Notes under the pieces: model-generated
The model's input: the letters and a program-made list of their open reading frames with translations, nothing else
Database searches by the model: none
Told to the model about the DNA's origin: nothing
Shown: positions 15,938 to 26,577 of the stretch, in pieces
Numbering within the stretch: the stretch's first letter is position 1
How the letters are laid out: each line of letters starts with the position of its first letter
Translations under genes and position numbers: made by a program
From: Marivirga tractuosa DSM 4126
GTDB taxonomy: Bacteria; Bacteroidota; Bacteroidia; Cytophagales; Cyclobacteriaceae
DNA: 64,000 nucleotides
Reading direction: 5' to 3'
Assembly: GCF_000183425.1 (NCBI RefSeq)
Contig: NC_014759.1
Coordinates: forward strand, 4,061,001 to 4,125,000

Positions 15938-16576
15938 ATGAGATTAAAAGGTTTTTTAATTTTTACTGTCCTGATTTCTTTTTGGGCTATTCAATTTCCT
16001 GATGAATTGAATGCACAGGATTATGGGCTGAAAGGGGGGCTGGTGGTTTCCACTATAAATGGTCAAGGAAATAGTAGCTTAAAGCCTGGCTTACAATTAG
16101 GTGCTTATAAAAAATTTGGAGCCACAGAAAAGCTTTTTGTTCAAATGGAGGCTTTAATTACTCAAAAAGGTTCATGGAATTGGGATAGCGAAAACATTAA
16201 TAATATCAATCTATATTATTTTGATTTCGCCATAATGTTTGGCGTTATGATCTCTGAAAAATTTACAGTCAATTTGGGTATTCAACCCTCTATTTTCTTA
16301 GGTGGTAGTTATAAATATTCAACAGGTAATCAAGAGCATAAAGAAAGCCTAAAAGGTCGAGTAAGTACGATGGATTATGCCACCCTATTTGGATTGGAAT
16401 ACGACTTTGATGAAAATTATACAATAGGTGGAAGGTTTAATTACAGCTTTGTCCCGCTGCAATCCTATGAAAACAATTTTGCTGAAAATGCTGAGCTTCC
16501 ATATTCCTTGGTCTTTCAGCTATATGGGAAGGTTAAGATGGAAAAAGTATTAAATATGATTAAAAGTGAGGAGTAA
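15938..16576 (+). CDS. outer membrane beta-barrel protein (PorT-like)
   Basis: 212 residues from the ATG at 15938 (an earlier TTG is weaker). A signal peptide (LKGFLIFTVLISFWAIQF ... LNA) precedes DYGLKGGLVVSTINGQGNSS, the typical opening of Bacteroidota PorT/outer-membrane barrel proteins. Alternating hydrophobic strands follow (LFVQMEALITQKGSW, NLYYFDFAIMFGVMI, FTVNLGIQPSIFLGG, YTIGGRFNYSFV, LVFQLYGKVKM), about 8 strands. It is likely a small outer-membrane barrel of unknown ligand. It lies 75 bases downstream of the DUF4197 gene on the same strand. Confidence 0.85.
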   Translation: MRLKGFLIFTVLISFWAIQFPDELNAQDYGLKGGLVVSTINGQGNSSLKPGLQLGAYKKFGATEKLFVQMEALITQKGSWNWDSENINNINLYYFDFAIMFGVMISEKFTVNLGIQPSIFLGGSYKYSTGNQEHKESLKGRVSTMDYATLFGLEYDFDENYTIGGRFNYSFVPLQSYENNFAENAELPYSLVFQLYGKVKMEKVLNMIKSEE

Positions 16577-16611
16577 TTGATAATTACTAATTAATAATTA
16601 TTAATTAAGCT

Positions 16612-17481
16612 TTACTGCACTAATTCATCATTTTTCCATTGGCCATCTAGCTTCACATTTCCATCTTTATCGTAAAGCGTACCTTGACCATTTCTTTTAT
16701 CATTTTTCCATTCGCCTACATATTTTTCACCCGTATTCCAATAATAAGTACCAGTTCCTTCTCTTTTGTCATTTTGGTATTCTCCTACATATTTATGACC
16801 ATCTACCCATTTATAGGTTCCTTTTCCATGTTTCATATTATTCTTCCAATCACCATCATATACACTGTTGGAACTGTAATGACCAACACCTTCACCGTTT
16901 GCCTTTCCAAATTTCACTTCTCCGAAATAAGCGATTTTAGTGCCGTTGGCATTATAAAAAGTCAATCGGCCCAATTCAGCTTTATTTTGAATCTGTCTTT
17001 CCTTTTGAGCTATGGTATTTTTTAGGGAGGACAGATCTTTATCGAATCTGTTTTGTAAATTCTCCATTTTTTCCTGGTACTCTTTTTCTACCTCACCAAT
17101 TTTATTATCCATTTCTCGCTCCATACTTGCCATTTGTGAACTGCTCATATTTTGCGTGCTATCAAGTTCCGATCGCAATGAATTAAATCGGGCTATAGTA
17201 GCTTTTCTACTCTTTAAAAAACTGTTATTGTCAATTGAATCAGCTATTTCAAGGTAAATTTCCATAGCCTCATCATATTTCCCAGTAATAAAAAATTCAT
17301 CTGCTTTGGATTTTTGACGGTATAATGCACTTTGTTGCACTAAATTCTCCAGTTGTTCGGTTTTGGTTTGAGCTTCTTTCTTAAAGTGGTTTTTTCTTTT
17401 GCTAAGGAAGAAAATAGCTACCAAACAACCTACAATAATAATGGGCGAAACAAAGAGCGATATTTTTTTGAGTTTATCCAT
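16612..17481 (-). CDS. membrane-anchored coiled-coil MORN repeat protein
   Basis: 289 residues. An N-terminal transmembrane helix (ISLFVSPIIIVGCLVAIFFL, residues about 7-26) is followed by a coiled coil to about residue 170 (MEREMDNKIGEVEKEYQEKM and similar). The C-terminus has four to five MORN repeats (YDGDWKNNMKHGKGTYKW, YVGEYQNDKREGTGTYYW, YVGEWKNDKRNGQGTLYD). MORN repeats often bind lipids or act as scaffolds. It is the last gene of a minus-strand cluster, 6 bases after the DUF2490 gene, with the MORN domain predicted on the opposite side from the short N-terminus. Confidence 0.88.
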   Translation of the reverse strand: MDKLKKISLFVSPIIIVGCLVAIFFLSKRKNHFKKEAQTKTEQLENLVQQSALYRQKSKADEFFITGKYDEAMEIYLEIADSIDNNSFLKSRKATIARFNSLRSELDSTQNMSSSQMASMEREMDNKIGEVEKEYQEKMENLQNRFDKDLSSLKNTIAQKERQIQNKAELGRLTFYNANGTKIAYFGEVKFGKANGEGVGHYSSNSVYDGDWKNNMKHGKGTYKWVDGHKYVGEYQNDKREGTGTYYWNTGEKYVGEWKNDKRNGQGTLYDKDGNVKLDGQWKNDELVQ

Positions 17482-17487
17482 ATCGGG

Positions 17488-18288
17488 TTAATCTGAAAAT
17501 TTAATGGTTGGTATTTTTTGTTCTTCTTTTCTGAAATCTAAAGAAATATATGTACTCAATCTAATAATTAATCTTCTTCTGTATAAGGTAGGGTCATTAA
17601 TGTTTTGTCCGGTCGTGTACATCAATCCTAAAGAACTTGAAACCCTTGGACTTGCAATATAGCCTAGGTTTCCATAGAGTCTTAAGTCTTCAACGAAGCT
17701 ACCTACTACATTTTTCCCGCTTTGCATAATCAGTTCTACGCTAGGAGAAACATAAAAAGTTCCTGGCTTTAACTTATTCCCGTTTAGAGGGATTTTCATA
17801 TAGAAATTATACCGCCAGCGGTTACCAAATTTGAATTCGTCTTGGGTGGTTCTGCTTCCTCTTTTCCATCTATGCTCAATCCTGATTCTATTGTATAACA
17901 TAAATTTTGGAAAGGGTAGTACAAATAGATATTGATGCCAAATCCTTGGTTCAATATAAATAGGATCGTATTCTGCATTGCCAGGTTGGGGGGTGAAGTT
18001 TAGACGTAAAACACCACCAACAGTGAAATTGAAGTTGGGAGACACAACATAGTTTAAGCCGTGCCTATTGTATACTTGTGCCATTCGGTCAACAAATGGC
18101 GTAGTGGCTGCACTGCCCACTCTTCTATAGTGCATTTCACCAGCCCAATAGAGCTTGTCGGCTATCCTAAATTTATTGTAGGAACTAAGCCATAAATTTG
18201 TACTTAAATCTTCAAAATCTGCTTCTAGTTCCTGAGCTGAAATATTGAAATAAGCACCTAATAATATAATTAGTAAAAGTTTTCTCAT
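17488..18288 (-). CDS. DUF2490 family outer-membrane-like protein
   Basis: 266 residues with signal peptide MRKLLLIILLGAYFNISA. The body follows DUF2490: LSTNLWLSSYNKFRIADKLY, YNRHGLNYVVSPNFNFTVGG, EPRIWHQYLFVLPF, RIRIEHRWKRGS, FKFGNRWRYNFYMKIPLN and a final strand RRRLIIRLSTYISLDFR. The alternating aromatic strands fit an outer-membrane beta-barrel. No activity is established for this family. It is the middle gene of a three-gene minus-strand cluster, only 4 bases downstream of the 654-residue protein and 6 bases upstream of the MORN protein. Confidence 0.88.
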   Translation of the reverse strand: MRKLLLIILLGAYFNISAQELEADFEDLSTNLWLSSYNKFRIADKLYWAGEMHYRRVGSAATTPFVDRMAQVYNRHGLNYVVSPNFNFTVGGVLRLNFTPQPGNAEYDPIYIEPRIWHQYLFVLPFPKFMLYNRIRIEHRWKRGSRTTQDEFKFGNRWRYNFYMKIPLNGNKLKPGTFYVSPSVELIMQSGKNVVGSFVEDLRLYGNLGYIASPRVSSSLGLMYTTGQNINDPTLYRRRLIIRLSTYISLDFRKEEQKIPTIKFSD

Positions 18289-18292
18289 ACCA

Positions 18293-20257
18293 TCAAAAGC
18301 TTAATTCCATATCTAATACTTCCGCTGCTTCTTTAGCCGTGTTAGTCCTTTTTACTTTTCGTTCTTTTCTATTGGTGTTTTCCTCATTAAGAACATCAAT
18401 CATTTCATCATATAAAACTTTAAAATTGGCTTGGTAAGCCCTTATGTTATCGCAGCTTAGATTTTGCATATTTTGAAATATGCCAGGTAACAATAATTTA
18501 TTGAAAGCCTTGTAAATGGAAGGTTTTGATTTCTCTTCCATATTGGTGAAAGTGTATGGATTAAATACTTCTTTTGTATAGGCCTCATTGATTTTATAAA
18601 TGCTTTCAGGTGCTTTGTTTATAGTGTAAATTAACTCTTCAGTTCTATTAAAACATTGAATAAGGGGTTCTATAGCACGAGTTTTCTCCTCGATAGTAGT
18701 CAAGTTGGAGTAGAAAGCAAGCTGTGCATCTGTAAAATCTACGATAGCTTTTGCGACATCAATTCCAGCGAAATTATCATGCTCACCTGTAATTAAAGAG
18801 TCAGCTAAATAGTTGGTTTTTTCGTATTTAGCCAACATTGCATTTTCTAACTCCACCAATTTCTCTTCTTCTTGAATTTCTTGAAGATATTCGTGTAAAT
18901 GCTCTTTTATCAAAATCAATTCTACCTCTATTGCATTCATTAGAGCAAAAAGTCTGAATAAGTTGCTTTGATTATTTGAAAAGTTTAATTGAGATTGGAA
19001 TTCATAATCTTGTGATAATGTATCACTATTAAAAATACTATTGATAGCAGATTTATCCCTTAAATCAATTTTATATTGAATCAATTTATCTCGTTCAAAA
19101 AATTTCAATTGTTCGTTCTCATGCAGTGCTAGGATTTCCTGAGTTGGTATTAGAATGAAATCATTAATATCTTCCAATACGTTTTTAGCTTCAGCCACTT
19201 TATTGGTGGAAACGCTGGCAATATTAAATTGTGGATTGCTTAATATGGACTGGGCTTTTTCTTGATTCGTCTCAAATTTCTCTTTCACTTTCTGCAATAA
19301 AGCCAGTTCTTTTTCAGTAATAGGAGCTGCTTGTAGTTTGCTTTTGATTTCGGGCTTAATATTGCTTTTGGTGATAGGGGAGAAGCTTTGGTCTACCAGG
19401 TCTAAATTTTCCAGTAAAGTAAAATATAAATTACTTATTTTATCCTCCTCCTTGTATTTTTTTAATAACTGTTCATTATAGATTTTGGCTTTTAAATCAA
19501 TTATCTCTAGAAATTTATGATCAAGCAAAAGGTTTTCTGTTAATAGATCTGCTGAGATTGGTTTTTCAATTATTATTTTCTGCACTTCTTCATTCCTGTA
19601 TAAGTGCATAGCCACAATGCTGTTCTCATCAAATATCCATTCCTTTATTAATTCTTTTTCTCCAGAATGCGACACCTTATAGAATGACCAAGTTCCTTGG
19701 GTCAATTCATTTTCTCCTATTTCACCTTCTAAAATATTATTTTCAATGCTTAAACGAAATTCACCTTTGGCTTTACCTTTCTCAAAATTTATGCTTGCTG
19801 TTAGTGTAGTGTCTGATATTTTGGAATTGCGGATTTGCCAATCATAAAGTTCCCAAACGCCAGTTTTTTCACCTACAATAAAATTTCCAATTGCCATAAA
19901 TTCATGACCGTTTACATCATAGGAGTAAGTATAGTCTTTATAATAGCCATCACCGGTCGGTTCGAAAGATCCTTCTTTTAATTTCCAGGTTTCATCTGCT
20001 CGATTTTCGATAAAATATCCTTCAAGCGACAAGTATTCATAAATATCTTCTCTATTTTCAAATTGCTGAGAGAGGCTGAATTCGCCATTATAGATTGTGT
20101 CTTCTTCACTTATATAATATTCATATTTTGCCAAATACTTGGTGTTGTCGATGGTATAGGTGCTATCGTAAATTTGAATATTTTGCGCCTGAGTCCATGA
20201 AGATAAGAGTAGTAATGCTATGATTTTGAGTAGTATATACTTTTTTGTGCTCTTCAT
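18293..20257 (-). CDS. secreted YwqK-like and coiled-coil protein, unknown function
   Basis: 654 residues from the ATG at 20257; a TTG 8 codons upstream would lengthen the signal without need. Signal peptide MKSTKKYILLKIIALLLLSS. Residues about 25-235 contain irregular YwqK/MORN-like units (IYNGEFSLSQQF, EGYFIENRADETWKLKEG, FIVGEKTGVWELYDW, KGKAKGEFRLS, ELTQGTWSFYK). Residues 250-640 are long charged helices, probably coiled coil (LELIEKHLHEY-type heptads around 440-500), with a lysine/arginine-rich tail. It heads a cluster with DUF2490 and MORN proteins, so the three may act together at the envelope. No known family beyond the repeats. Confidence 0.75.
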   Translation of the reverse strand: MKSTKKYILLKIIALLLLSSWTQAQNIQIYDSTYTIDNTKYLAKYEYYISEEDTIYNGEFSLSQQFENREDIYEYLSLEGYFIENRADETWKLKEGSFEPTGDGYYKDYTYSYDVNGHEFMAIGNFIVGEKTGVWELYDWQIRNSKISDTTLTASINFEKGKAKGEFRLSIENNILEGEIGENELTQGTWSFYKVSHSGEKELIKEWIFDENSIVAMHLYRNEEVQKIIIEKPISADLLTENLLLDHKFLEIIDLKAKIYNEQLLKKYKEEDKISNLYFTLLENLDLVDQSFSPITKSNIKPEIKSKLQAAPITEKELALLQKVKEKFETNQEKAQSILSNPQFNIASVSTNKVAEAKNVLEDINDFILIPTQEILALHENEQLKFFERDKLIQYKIDLRDKSAINSIFNSDTLSQDYEFQSQLNFSNNQSNLFRLFALMNAIEVELILIKEHLHEYLQEIQEEEKLVELENAMLAKYEKTNYLADSLITGEHDNFAGIDVAKAIVDFTDAQLAFYSNLTTIEEKTRAIEPLIQCFNRTEELIYTINKAPESIYKINEAYTKEVFNPYTFTNMEEKSKPSIYKAFNKLLLPGIFQNMQNLSCDNIRAYQANFKVLYDEMIDVLNEENTNRKERKVKRTNTAKEAAEVLDMELSF

Positions 20258-20478
20258 AAATGGTAATGGTATCAAAATCAAATGTACTAATAATTTTCTT
20301 GGGCACTTAAACCGAATTATTAACTTTTGGCTTGGAGGGTTAACTTTTTATAAAAAAGCATTCTAAGTGCCAATAGTATAAAAATGAAATCGACATAAAA
20401 TAAGCAGAATTCAATAACTGATCATGGTTTTAAATAAATCCTGAAAGAAATCAATTATTGAATAATGATCACTTAAAA

Positions 20479-20961
20479 TTACCGTATTCTATCCATAGAC
20501 CTTACCAATCTTTCATCTTTTCTGATGAAGCGGACTGCCAGTGAATTAAATACCAAAGCAATGGCAGGCAAAAATAATCCATAGCTGTAAGATCCCTGAA
20601 TACCTGCTAATAATTCACCCTCAGCCTGAGTTGACCAGTATGCCGAAAGCCCTAAAGCGGTACCGATTAAAAGAGAGTTCAGCGTTGATAACATGATTTG
20701 ACGCATTCTCTTTTTGTACATTCCAATAGAAATAAAAGCTATGCAAACAGACAGAAGCCCCAGGATTCCAGGGATAACATAAGGCATAAATTCATTTTTC
20801 ACGCCTTCTTCAGGAGAAGTGACGGTTTCTAAGTAAAAAGCGGTTAAAGTGTAAGATGCACCTGAATTGGTATCGACTTTTTGCCATAAAGGAGCAAATA
20901 AAAATACCAACATAGCTAATCCTACAATTAATAAAAATATGGTTTGAATTCTTTGAATCAT
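20479..20961 (-). CDS. DUF4293 family membrane protein
   Basis: 160 residues. Opening MIQRIQTIFLLIVGLAMLVF is the hallmark of DUF4293, a Bacteroidota-specific four-helix membrane family. Further helices lie near residues 60-80 (YVIPGILGLLSVCIAFISIG), 88-108 (IMLSTLNSLLIGTALGLSAY) and 125-148 (GLFLPAIALVFNSLAVRFI). The loop after helix 1 would be periplasmic. Function is unknown. It stands alone with about 200 bases on one side and 395 on the other. Confidence 0.9.
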   Translation of the reverse strand: MIQRIQTIFLLIVGLAMLVFLFAPLWQKVDTNSGASYTLTAFYLETVTSPEEGVKNEFMPYVIPGILGLLSVCIAFISIGMYKKRMRQIMLSTLNSLLIGTALGLSAYWSTQAEGELLAGIQGSYSYGLFLPAIALVFNSLAVRFIRKDERLVRSMDRIR

Positions 20962-21356
20962 CGAAAAGTGCTTTTTGTATTTTGCAAATATACAGTAAAA
21001 TTCAGTTTGGGTAAATGAGTAGAGCAGAAAAATACACTAGGCCTATGAATTCTTTGAAATAATAGGCAAGTCATTTCATGCTGAAATCATATATTGAAGT
21101 AAGGCGATGGCATGCACCTTATTTCTAAAGGAGGTAAGACGTTGTATATTAACTTATGCTGAATCTTCAGATGCACTTTCTATCTAGGTTGATAAATGAA
21201 GGGTATTCTGACTAAATCGTCTTTGTATATACGTATAAAAAACCTTATCTTCAGAGAATACAACTTTAAACGAACCAATCTGAACATTCAAAATTTAAAA
21301 AAGCTCAATCTCGGTCCATAATCTGAAATGTAAAGTGAAATTAACTAAGATTAGAT
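20962..21356. other. non-coding region between divergent genes
   Basis: 395 bases between the divergent DUF4293 and histidine kinase genes. No RNA gene or open frame of note is seen. It contains a small palindrome TATACGTATA near 21228 and presumably both promoters, but no clear TAnnTTTG box at a convincing distance. Confidence 0.4.
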
Positions 21357-22436
21357 ATGAAAGACTTATTGACTTCAGATATCCTGACAAAAACCTTTGA
21401 CGGTTTACCAACCGGGGTGGGCATTTTTCATGTTCCCGATTTAGATGATATAGAAAGTGTAAGATATGTGTACATGAATAATGTCATTTTGTATGAAATG
21501 AGGAAGAATCGAGAGGAGGTTTTTGGCAAACGAATTATGGAAGTTGCCCCCGAAGCTTACGAACACGAGGGAGGTTTAGCAGTGATTGAAACTTATAGAA
21601 AGGTAGCTGCTGAGGGAGGAAATGTCGATCTGGGGTTGGTAGAGTATTCTAATCATATGGTGGCAGGAATTTACGAATGCTCCGTGCATTTCATCAAACC
21701 TCATTACGTTTATGTGATGCTAAGAAATGTAACGGAACTGGAGAAGGCGAAAAATGAGCTCGAAATTAAAAATCAAGAATTAAGTCGATTTGCTTATATG
21801 GCCTCTCATGATTTGAAAGAGCCTTTACGGACGATTTCAAGTCTTGTGCAAATTCTTGAAATCAAATATAAAGGTAAGCTAGATGCGGAGTCTGATAAGA
21901 TTATTGATTATATATCTCAAGCCTCAATTCGACTAAAAGATTTAATTGACGCTTTGTTGGACTATAGCAATATTGGAAAGGGTAAAATGAAAAAAGAAAT
22001 TGATTGCAATGAAATAATTGAAGTCATTAAAGAAGATTTGGCTGTAGTCATAAAAGAAACTAATACCATTATTAATACCACTGATTTACCAGTACTTTTG
22101 GGATTGGAGGCTGAATTGAGAATGCTCTTCCAAAATCTTATAAGCAATGGAATCAAATTCAGTAAAGCCGAAACTAGCCCAATCATCAATATTTCTGCAA
22201 GTCATGAAAACGGATGGACTTTCAAAGTTGAAGATAATGGTATTGGAATTGATCCTAAATATAAGGAAAAGATATTCAGTATTTTTGAACGTCTGCATAC
22301 CAAAGAAGAATATGAAGGAGCAGGAATTGGATTAGCTCATTGTAAGAAAGTTGTGGAATTGCATAATGGTCGAATATGGGTTGAATCTACTCCAGGCATC
22401 GGAAGTTCATTTTATTTTTCAATCTCTGAATCATGA
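21357..22436 (+). CDS. PAS-type sensor histidine kinase
   Basis: 359 residues, no membrane segment, so a cytoplasmic sensor. Residues 1-130 look like a PAS-type sensory domain (TKTFDGLPTGVGIFHVPDLD ... HYVYVMLRNVTELEKAKNEL). The dimerisation domain has FAYMASHDLKEPLRTISSLV with the phosphorylated His at residue 151. The ATPase domain carries the N box (LFQNLISNGIKFSK), G1 (VEDNGIGIDPKY), F box (IFSIFERLH) and G2 (GAGIGLAHCKKVVE). It resembles bacteriophytochrome-type kinases common in Bacteroidota. No response regulator lies beside it, so it is an orphan kinase; the signal is unknown. Confidence 0.93.
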   Translation: MKDLLTSDILTKTFDGLPTGVGIFHVPDLDDIESVRYVYMNNVILYEMRKNREEVFGKRIMEVAPEAYEHEGGLAVIETYRKVAAEGGNVDLGLVEYSNHMVAGIYECSVHFIKPHYVYVMLRNVTELEKAKNELEIKNQELSRFAYMASHDLKEPLRTISSLVQILEIKYKGKLDAESDKIIDYISQASIRLKDLIDALLDYSNIGKGKMKKEIDCNEIIEVIKEDLAVVIKETNTIINTTDLPVLLGLEAELRMLFQNLISNGIKFSKAETSPIINISASHENGWTFKVEDNGIGIDPKYKEKIFSIFERLHTKEEYEGAGIGLAHCKKVVELHNGRIWVESTPGIGSSFYFSISES

Positions 22437-22490
22437 ATGGGAGTTGGATCCTTTAAAATTTCAAAGGTACTGGTAAATCTCTGCAATTGT

Positions 22491-22498
22491 TAAATTTG
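22491..22498 (+). promoter_or_regulatory. candidate -7 promoter box of the rhodanese operon
   Basis: TAAATTTG fits the Bacteroidota -7 consensus TAnnTTTG. It is 131 bases before the first rhodanese start, which would give a leader of about 125 bases. No strong TTTG box was confirmed around -33. Confidence 0.35.
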
Positions 22499-22629
22499 CA
22501 TAATTCGGTAGTACTGGAATACCAAAAAGAAAAAAAGCTTTCCATAAGTTTCTTTCTTTGTAACTTCTGTTACCATCCTATCCGTTGAAAGTCCGTTACT
22601 TAGCATTGTGATTCAAAAAAAAGAGATAA

Positions 22630-22893
22630 ATGAAAGATTCAAATAGAACAATAATTGACGTAAGGTCAGAAGGAGAATTTGCAATGGGACATGCACAAGA
22701 TGCACTCAATATCCCTTTAAATGAAGTAGAAGCTAGAGCTGAAGAAATTGCGAAAATAGAGGGAGAAATTATTTTGTGCTGCGCTTCAGGAAACAGAAGT
22801 GGAATGGCACAACAAATTTTACAATCAAAAGGAATTGATTGCCATAATGGAGGTTCTTGGTTTGCAGCAGAAAATTATGCAATGGCCTTATGA
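22630..22893 (+). CDS. rhodanese-like sulfurtransferase
   Basis: 87 residues, a single rhodanese domain. IIDVRSEGEFAMGHAQDALN is the N-terminal signature and CCASGNRS is the active-site loop (Cys near residue 57), followed by NGGSWFAA. It lacks a signal peptide and is cytoplasmic. Its stop overlaps the start of the next rhodanese gene (ATGA), so the two single-domain enzymes are co-translated. Such tandem rhodanese genes handle sulfane sulfur, for instance persulfide detoxification, but the donor here is not known. Confidence 0.92.
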   Translation: MKDSNRTIIDVRSEGEFAMGHAQDALNIPLNEVEARAEEIAKIEGEIILCCASGNRSGMAQQILQSKGIDCHNGGSWFAAENYAMAL

Positions 22894-23204
22894 GTTTCTT
22901 AAGAAAATTATTCGGATTAGGCCCAGCTGTGGACTGGAAAGCATTGGCAGATGAAGGAGCTATCATTTTAGATGTGAGAACAAAAGGAGAATTTCAAGGA
23001 GGGCATATCAAAAATGCTTTGAATATTCCTGTAGATAGCATTTCCTCTAATTTATCCAAATTGAAAAGTAAAGATAAGCCTATAATTACTTGCTGTGCTT
23101 CGGGAATGAGAAGCGGCACTGCCAAGAGTATTTTAAAATCAAAGGGCTATGAAAAAGTGTATAATGGTGGGGCTTGGACTTCACTCAATAGAAAAATAGC
23201 ATGA
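22890..23204 (+). CDS. second rhodanese-like protein
   Basis: 104 residues from the ATG at 22890, which overlaps the upstream stop (the frame is open 11 codons further, inside the first gene). A short amphipathic N-terminus (MSFLRKLFGLGPAVDWKALA) precedes IILDVRTKGEFQGGHIKNAL, and the active-site loop CCASGMRSG follows, with NGGAWTSL near the end. The two enzymes are paralogues (same order of motifs), probably from an old duplication. ATGA overlap also couples it to the next small membrane protein gene. Confidence 0.92.
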   Translation: MSFLRKLFGLGPAVDWKALADEGAIILDVRTKGEFQGGHIKNALNIPVDSISSNLSKLKSKDKPIITCCASGMRSGTAKSILKSKGYEKVYNGGAWTSLNRKIA

Positions 23205-23407
23205 ATAAAACTATTTTACATACTCCCTGGACTTTTATGCGCTGGCTTAGGTTGGCAATAGGTCTATATCTAGTGTTCGTAGGGATAACTGAGCCCGATA
23301 TATTGGCAGGAAGTATAGGCGCAGTCTTCAGCTTTTTAGCTTTGTTCAATCAAGGCTGCGGTGGAGGTAGCTGTGCTAATGGAAATTGCGATATTCCGAA
23401 AAAATAG
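23201..23407 (+). CDS. small membrane protein of the rhodanese operon (DUF2892-like)
   Basis: 68 residues. Two hydrophobic stretches (WLRLAIGLYLVFVGI and ILAGSIGAVFSFLALF) are followed by a cysteine-rich tail, CGGGSCANGNC. It resembles the small membrane half of YgaP-type rhodanese proteins (DUF2892-like), which sit in the inner membrane beside a rhodanese domain. Its start overlaps the rhodanese stop (ATGA), so all three genes form one tightly coupled operon. The three cysteines might bind metal or accept sulfur; that is a guess from spacing only. Confidence 0.75.
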   Translation: MNKTILHTPWTFMRWLRLAIGLYLVFVGITEPDILAGSIGAVFSFLALFNQGCGGGSCANGNCDIPKK

Positions 23408-23408
23408 T

Positions 23409-23468
23409 TTTAGAACCTAGAGTCTAGCACCTAGATAAGTCTTGATTCTAGGATCTAGATTCTAAAAA
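23409..23468. repeat. CTAG-rich intergenic hairpin
   Basis: TTTTAGAACCTAGAGTCTAG pairs with the complement of CTAGGATCTAGATTCTAAAA with only a few mismatches, leaving a small central loop. It fills the gap between the rhodanese operon and the broken methyltransferase. It could work as a terminator or transcript-end structure, or be a small mobile-type palindrome. Confidence 0.55.
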
Positions 23469-23476
23469 TCTCATCA

Positions 23477-24073
23477 ATGAAAGAATTTTGGAATGAAAGG
23501 TATGCGAAAAATGAATTCATTTATGGTACGGAACCCAATGAATTTCTTCGTGAAGAATTAGAAAATTTACCAATAGGTAAAATTATTTTGCCCTGTGACG
23601 GAGAAGGTAGAAATGCTGTTTTTGCAGCCAAATTAGGGTGGCAGGTTAGTGCTTTTGATTATAGTTCTTCAGCTAAGGAAAAAGCTGTCGCTTTAGCCAA
23701 ACAGGAAAGAGTAAGTCCACATTATGAAGTTGCTGATATTCACGAAAAGGAATTCAAAGAAAATTCAGCAGATGTGGTAGCACTCATTTATGCTCATTTC
23801 CCTGCTGAATTAAGAAAAATTGCTCATCAGAAAGCAGTAAAATGGCTGAAGCCAGGAGGAAAACTTATTTTGTAAGCCTTCAATCCCAAACAACTCAGTA
23901 ATGAATCAGGTGGGCCAAAAAATATCGAATTGCTTTATACGGAAGATCTTTTAAGAGAAGATTTTAAAGATTTAGAAATCGAAACAATGGAAAGTTTGGA
24001 AACATATTTATCTGAAGGTGATTTTCATAATGGGAAAGCAAATGTGATAAGAATTCTGGCAACGAAGCAGTGA
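23477..24073 (+). pseudogene. class I SAM-dependent methyltransferase, interrupted by an in-frame TAA
   Basis: The open part ends at a TAA (23873-23875, codon 133), but the same frame continues for 65 more codons to a TGA at 24071-24073. The joined product of 198 residues is a complete small class I methyltransferase: FWNERYAKNEFIYGTEPNEF, the SAM loop ILPCDGEGRNAVFAAKLGW, FDYSSSAKEKAVALA, then WLKPGGKLIL (stop) AFNPKQLSNESGGP and a C-terminal RILATKQ. The family usually has a glutamate at the stop position (LILEAF), so one GAA to TAA change explains the break. The truncated form would lose the last strands and is probably inactive, unless the stop is read through or is a sequencing error. 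It lies 69 bases after the rhodanese operon. Confidence 0.85.
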
Positions 24074-24113
24074 AAATTACTTTTAGGATTTCTTCTCCTG
24101 TTAATATTATTGA

Positions 24114-24136
24114 TTTTATCTATATCTATATTTATA
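24114..24136 (+). promoter_or_regulatory. AT-rich operator-like motif upstream of katG (copy 1)
   Basis: TTTTATCTATATCTATATTT followed by ATAG. The first part matches the motif upstream of the second katG (TTTTATCTATATC). It lies about 80-100 bases before the katG start and is a candidate site for a peroxide-sensing regulator of PerR or OxyR type; the regulator is not identified. Confidence 0.4.
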
Positions 24137-24174
24137 GAATCGACATTATTGAATGTTGATACATATAATATTAA

Positions 24175-26397
<2,223 letters not shown>

Positions 26398-26511
26398 GCT
26401 GATTCAAAAGAAATGTTTGTGAATGATTTCGTGGCAGCATGGGATAAGGTCATGAAGTTGGATAGGTTTGATTTAATCTATCAATAAAAGTTTAATATGA
26501 ATTCCAATTTG

Positions 26512-26541
26512 AAAAGCCAGGCAGAAAAGTCTGGCTTTTCT
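26512..26541 (+). terminator. Rho-independent terminator after katG (copy 1)
   Basis: AAAAGCCAG, loop GCAGAAAAGT, then CTGGCTTTTC followed by TTATATTT. It stands 25 bases after the second (natural) katG stop, which supports that stop as the original gene end. Confidence 0.8.
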
Positions 26542-26577
26542 TATATTTAGGCGATTCAAATTTCACAGTTTCTACCT

